Positions 60,538-64,000 of a stretch of DNA of 64,000 nt are shown in pieces. Every line of letters begins with the position of its first letter. Position 1 is the stretch's first letter. The notes below the pieces were generated by a model. It had not been told where the DNA came from, ran no database searches, and was given only the letters and a program-made list of their open reading frames with translations. The DNA is from Molossus alvarezi. Its lineage: Eukaryota; Chordata; Mammalia; Chiroptera; Molossidae. A program made the position numbers and the translations under genes. The DNA lies in assembly GCA_037176705.1 (NCBI GenBank), contig CM073886.1:89935501-89999500 (forward strand), given 5' to 3'.

Positions 60538-61208
60538 GTGTTAGGATTCTCCAGAGTAACAGACCCAATAGGAGATATATACACAGGGTGGTCAAAAGCA
60601 GGTTTACAGTTTTTCATATGGAAAATACAATAATTAACAAATAATAATACAAGAATAAACTGTGTTTCACATACTCACAACTGTAAACCTACTTTTTCTC
60701 CTCTCCGTACACACACACACAGATTTATTATAAGGAATTGACACACATCATTATGGAAGTAACAAGTCCCAAGATTTGCAGGGTGAGTCAGCAAGCTGGA
60801 GACCCAGGAGAACTGATGATTTAATGTCATCAGAGTCTGAAGGCCTGAGAACCAAGAGAGCCATTGGTGTAGTTTCAGACTATGGCTGGCAGGCTTGAGG
60901 CCCAAGAGAAGCCAATGTTGCAATTGAAGTCCAAAGGCAAGAAAACAGCCAACATCCCGGCCTGAATGCAGTTAAGCAAAAAAAGTTTCTTACTCAAGGA
61001 AGGGTCAGCCTTTTTTTTCTATTCAGGTCTTCAACTGAGTGGATAAGGCCCACCCACACTGGGAGGGCAAACTGCTTTACTCAATCTACAGATTTAAATG
61101 TGAGTCTCTTCCAAAAACACCCTCACCGAAATACCCAAAATAATATTTGATCAACTATCTGGGCACCCCGTGGCCCAATCAAGTTGACACATAAGATTAA
61201 TCATCATC
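60538..61208 (-). mobile_element. MLT2 (ERVL-type) solo LTR, split by a MITE
   Basis: Reverse MLT2 pattern: TTAGGATTCTCCAGAGTAAC, ATTTATTATAAGGAATTG, CAAGCTGGAGACCCAGGAGA, TCTTCAACTGAGTGGATAAG, TTGATCAACTATCTGGGC and TTGACACATAAGATTAATC. Non-coding LTR fossil; no viral genes are present. Confidence 0.8.
60583..60707. mobile_element. Mariner-like MITE inside the MLT2 LTR
   Basis: About 125 bp with inverted ends: CAGGGTGGTCAAAAGCAGG on the left, and on the right the reverse complement reads CGGAGAGGAGAAAAAGTAGG. Both continue into GTTTACAGTT. The element is nearly palindromic throughout and could fold as one hairpin. A TA follows the right end; the left border is blurred by the local TA-rich sequence. 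Confidence 0.82.
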
Positions 61209-61714
61209 TCTGGCAAGGTCCTGTCCTTGGTCAGACAAGGATAGTCCCAGAGGAGGCAGACCTGGGAAACAAGTTGAATGTGAGAGATTTGTTAAATTTC
61301 TGAAAGAGTATAAGGATGAACACAAACTTTTGAAATATGAGCTGGACAAAGCCCTCAGAATCATTAAGCCTAAATCTTTCACTTTTTAGATAAGAAAGCT
61401 AAAGTTTAGAGAGTTCTGGGGAAAAAAATTACATAAGAGTTAAAAATAAAATTATGCACCGCAAGTTTTAAACTTAATCTCAGAAGTATGAACAGGAGAG
61501 AGCTGACTAAACTGTATGTGGTTCATATACAAAAATAACAGTAGGAGTTTAATTTATGACAGCTCATTGTCATTAATGGTATGACTCAGGTCCCAACAAT
61601 GGTTTTGCAGCCTCAACATGATTCAGTGAAAGAAGGGTCCCTAATTAAGGGACATTATATTTCCACCTCACTTTGCCCAGGCAAAGAAATACCGCTAGGG
61701 AGGATAATGGCCAT
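61209..61714. other. Unassigned intergenic sequence
   Basis: Nothing recognised. Confidence 0.4.
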
Positions 61715-61830
61715 CACTCACTGAGCATCCTCCCTGGCCAGGCCAGGCCGTGTGCTGGGCATTTCTGGTACCACATTGCTGACCCTCATAATATCCTGCT
61801 AAGGTGGCTAGTGTGGGCAGTGATGAAACT
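61715..61830 (-). mobile_element. Probable MIR SINE
   Basis: Reverse MIR-like order GTGTGCTGGGCATTTCTGG, CTGACCCTCATAATATCC. Diverged. Confidence 0.5.
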
Positions 61831-62279
61831 TCAGACTATTTTAATATAGGAACATAACAGTTTTGTTTTTCCTCCCTTTCTTTACTACACCAGGTAGGTT
61901 GAAGTTTAAGCTCACCCCATCCCACTTACTGAGAGAAGTGACCTAGCTTTCCACTGATTTGAACTCTTGTGCCCAGGAGCCTGGGAACTGGTCAAAGCGA
62001 ATTTGTCCAAGAAGACAAAGGGGTCTCCACCCAGGAATAGTGGGGGGATGGAGCCTTATTTAAAAACATCTGAGCATTCTGAGTGGAAACCTTCACTCAA
62101 GAAAGCTATACCCGTCACTGTCCTGAGAGACGCTGCCAGCCAGTCCTTGAGATAGATCCTATGGGAACTTCACTTCACTGGAAACCACCTAGCATGTGAC
62201 CAAGGTCATTCTTGGTTTTACTCTGATTCTTACTGGAACCACGGAGCCCACACAGGCCTATACAGATGGGAATAATCTG
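61831..62279. other. Unassigned intergenic sequence
   Basis: Nothing recognised. Confidence 0.4.
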
Positions 62280-62475
62280 AACCTGTCAAGAATGCCTGAG
62301 CTTAGGCAATACTGACTACCCCATTCTAGTGCTTTATCTCCATGTTCAGATGATGAGGCTGAGGTTCCAAGATGAATGCATGAGCAGAGCTGAGACTGGA
62401 ACCATTGTTTGACTCCAAAGCCTATGCTTTGTCTGCTTTTTAATACTCTCTTGATAAAACAGGGTGTGTCCAAAT
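62280..62475 (-). mobile_element. MIR SINE
   Basis: Reverse MIR: CAGATGATGAGGCTGAGG, GAGCAGAGCTGAGACTGGAACC and TGACTCCAAAGCCTATGCTTTG in the expected order. Confidence 0.65.
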
Positions 62476-64000
62476 AAGAGTGTCTATGAAACTAAAGATG
62501 CAGAGCCTAGAGGAGACTTGGAAAAGACAGGGAGGAACCTGGTTACTCCTTTTGAATATTTAAAGGCTTATCATCTGGAAAATAAGTTAAATTGTTCTGT
62601 GTACTCCATGAGTTGACCTTGGATCAACTAGACATCATAAGGAGATAACTTTCAGTTGATAGCAGTACAGGGACCCAACATGGAATGGACTTCCTTCCTA
62701 GGTAGTGAGATATCCACCACTGGAAGTATGCAAGCAGATACTGAGCAAGCGGGTCAGGAATGTGGAACACTAACTAAGAAGATGGGTCTCACTCTCTGCT
62801 AAGATTCTATGACGCTAAGAAGGTAGGAATTTGTCAGAACCTCTGAACCTTGGCTGATTCCTGGTTCCATGTTCCATAGTTCTGCTCACCCAGAGTAGCC
62901 AAAGCTTCTCATCACCAATAGGTGTCCCTTGGAGATGCCCTATGCCCGGCCTGCTGACCTTCACTCACTGGAGCCTGTGGTTAGTACATCATCCCGGCTC
63001 CCCCCTGCCCCCAAGAGCTCACAAAGTTGGGGAGAGAGGACAGGTCTACCCAAATCTACGCACTTTGAGTCAGAGTGTGAGGAACACCTTAGAAGTGGTG
63101 TGGTGGTGGCTGCAGGGGGTTGTTGGGGGTACTGCTGGGAGAGGGAGATGTGGGCCCATGGGAGGAATGAGTGACGTGGGGGGGAGAGGTGAGGAGGGTG
63201 TTAGTGTGACATTTGTGGCTACAGGCTCTGGGGAGTGGGTACTCTAGAGAGAGGGTGAAGGAATGGACAAGCCCCGAAAGTCTGCAGGGACCTCACATCC
63301 TTGGTACTGACCCCTGCAGAGCTCTAATGTCACCAGAGAACGGGAGGAATGACAGGAGAGCCTCTGCCTTCTCCTCTGAAGACCAGCCTCCAAATGCAGC
63401 AAGTCATTGTCTAGGCAATGCGGGAATAACCTCGCCCGCAGCATCCAGAGAGCTGTCCTCAAGTTCAGCTGTGCGGGGCGCCAGCTGTGTAAGCTTGGAA
63501 GGCACTTGACAACTCTGGTACTTGGGGCCCAGATGTGCAGAGAAAGGGGTCAGGCCTCTATCGTCCATTGCAGTGGGGACACTCAGAGTCCAGGATTCTG
63601 GGCCATCCATATGCCCACAGAACCTAACGCATGTCAGCCTCCATGAGGGCTGCTTATTTTTTCTGTGAGTGAAACACATATTAATATTTTCACTTTAGTG
63701 CTTCACTTTCTGAACAGAATTAGGGAGAGAAGAAGATTCAGGATGGGCCAGGCCAAGGAGCAGGTGCTGTGCATCATTCCATTCTAGGTCTGGGCCCATC
63801 TCCCCCAGTATCTTTTCCCCCAGAACGGAAACTGCTCCTCTGCAGTGAAGGACAGTAGCAGATGGGATGAGTCCTGATGGTAGTGAGACAGGGAGACAAA
63901 GAAAGCAGGATTCACAGTGGATTCATCCATGGAGGGGCGACGAGACCCAGGGACCTAGAGGGGGGCTGTGGAAAGTAGCTTAGGGTTCTGGAAGAGCCTA
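62476..64000. other. Unassigned intergenic sequence to the right edge
   Basis: No gene or repeat was recognised. Positions 63085-63245 are G-rich on the plus strand (GGTGTGGTGGTGGCTGCAGG, GGGGGGAGAGGTGAGGAGGG), which keeps frames open by chance. Small opposing frames at 63200-63680 are unsupported. Confidence 0.4.

Overview
The window is nuclear DNA of a mammal, most probably a microbat (Yangochiroptera). The evidence is a dense set of tRNA-headed VES-type SINEs (A box plus GGTTC-type B box, pyrimidine-rich body, tail arm TCCTCxGGTGAGGAT). They are mixed with a young L1 family, fossil mammalian repeats (MIR, L2, MER5, MLT1, MLT2, L1M) and mariner-type MITEs. No HeliBat-like Helitron was noticed, so I do not name a family or species. 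I found no intact protein-coding host gene, no tRNA or rRNA gene and no CRISPR array; almost every long reading frame lies in a transposable element. Repeat family names come from recalled consensus patterns and were not checked with a repeat library.

Layout. 1-12.2 kb: low-copy sequence with an L1M 3' end, two VES SINEs and two minus-strand L1 pieces. 12.2-16.6 kb: an older L1 (plus), a young 5'-truncated L1 (plus) and a SINE in its tail. 16.6-24.1 kb: low-repeat sequence with MIR and MER5 fossils and possible conserved non-coding blocks. 24.4-29.4 kb: an L1 with a complete 5' end and a 15-bp target-site duplication; its 5' UTR holds a 73-bp tandem array, and about 1.7 kb is deleted between ORF1 and ORF2. 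29.4-37.3 kb: a nest of old L1M, MLT1 and SINE insertions. 37.3-39.3 kb: unassigned.

39.3-46.1 kb is the most interesting part. A nearly complete young L1 is followed directly by a processed pseudogene of the PRD-class homeobox gene LEUTX. The retrocopy has one open frame broken by a single TAG, a poly(A) tail and a perfect 13-bp target-site duplication; the core of the same target sequence also borders the 5' end of the L1. Two retrotransposition events therefore appear to have used one site. 46.1-64 kb: MLT1, SINEs, L1M, a Tigger-like DNA transposon, two mariner-like MITEs (one split by a SINE, one inside an MLT2 LTR), a MER3/MER33-type element and several low-repeat blocks that may hold conserved regulatory sequence.

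How it works together: the window records successive insertions. L1 machinery supplied the enzymes for the SINEs and for the LEUTX copy, while all three L1 copies with a readable RT catalytic box in this window are damaged there.
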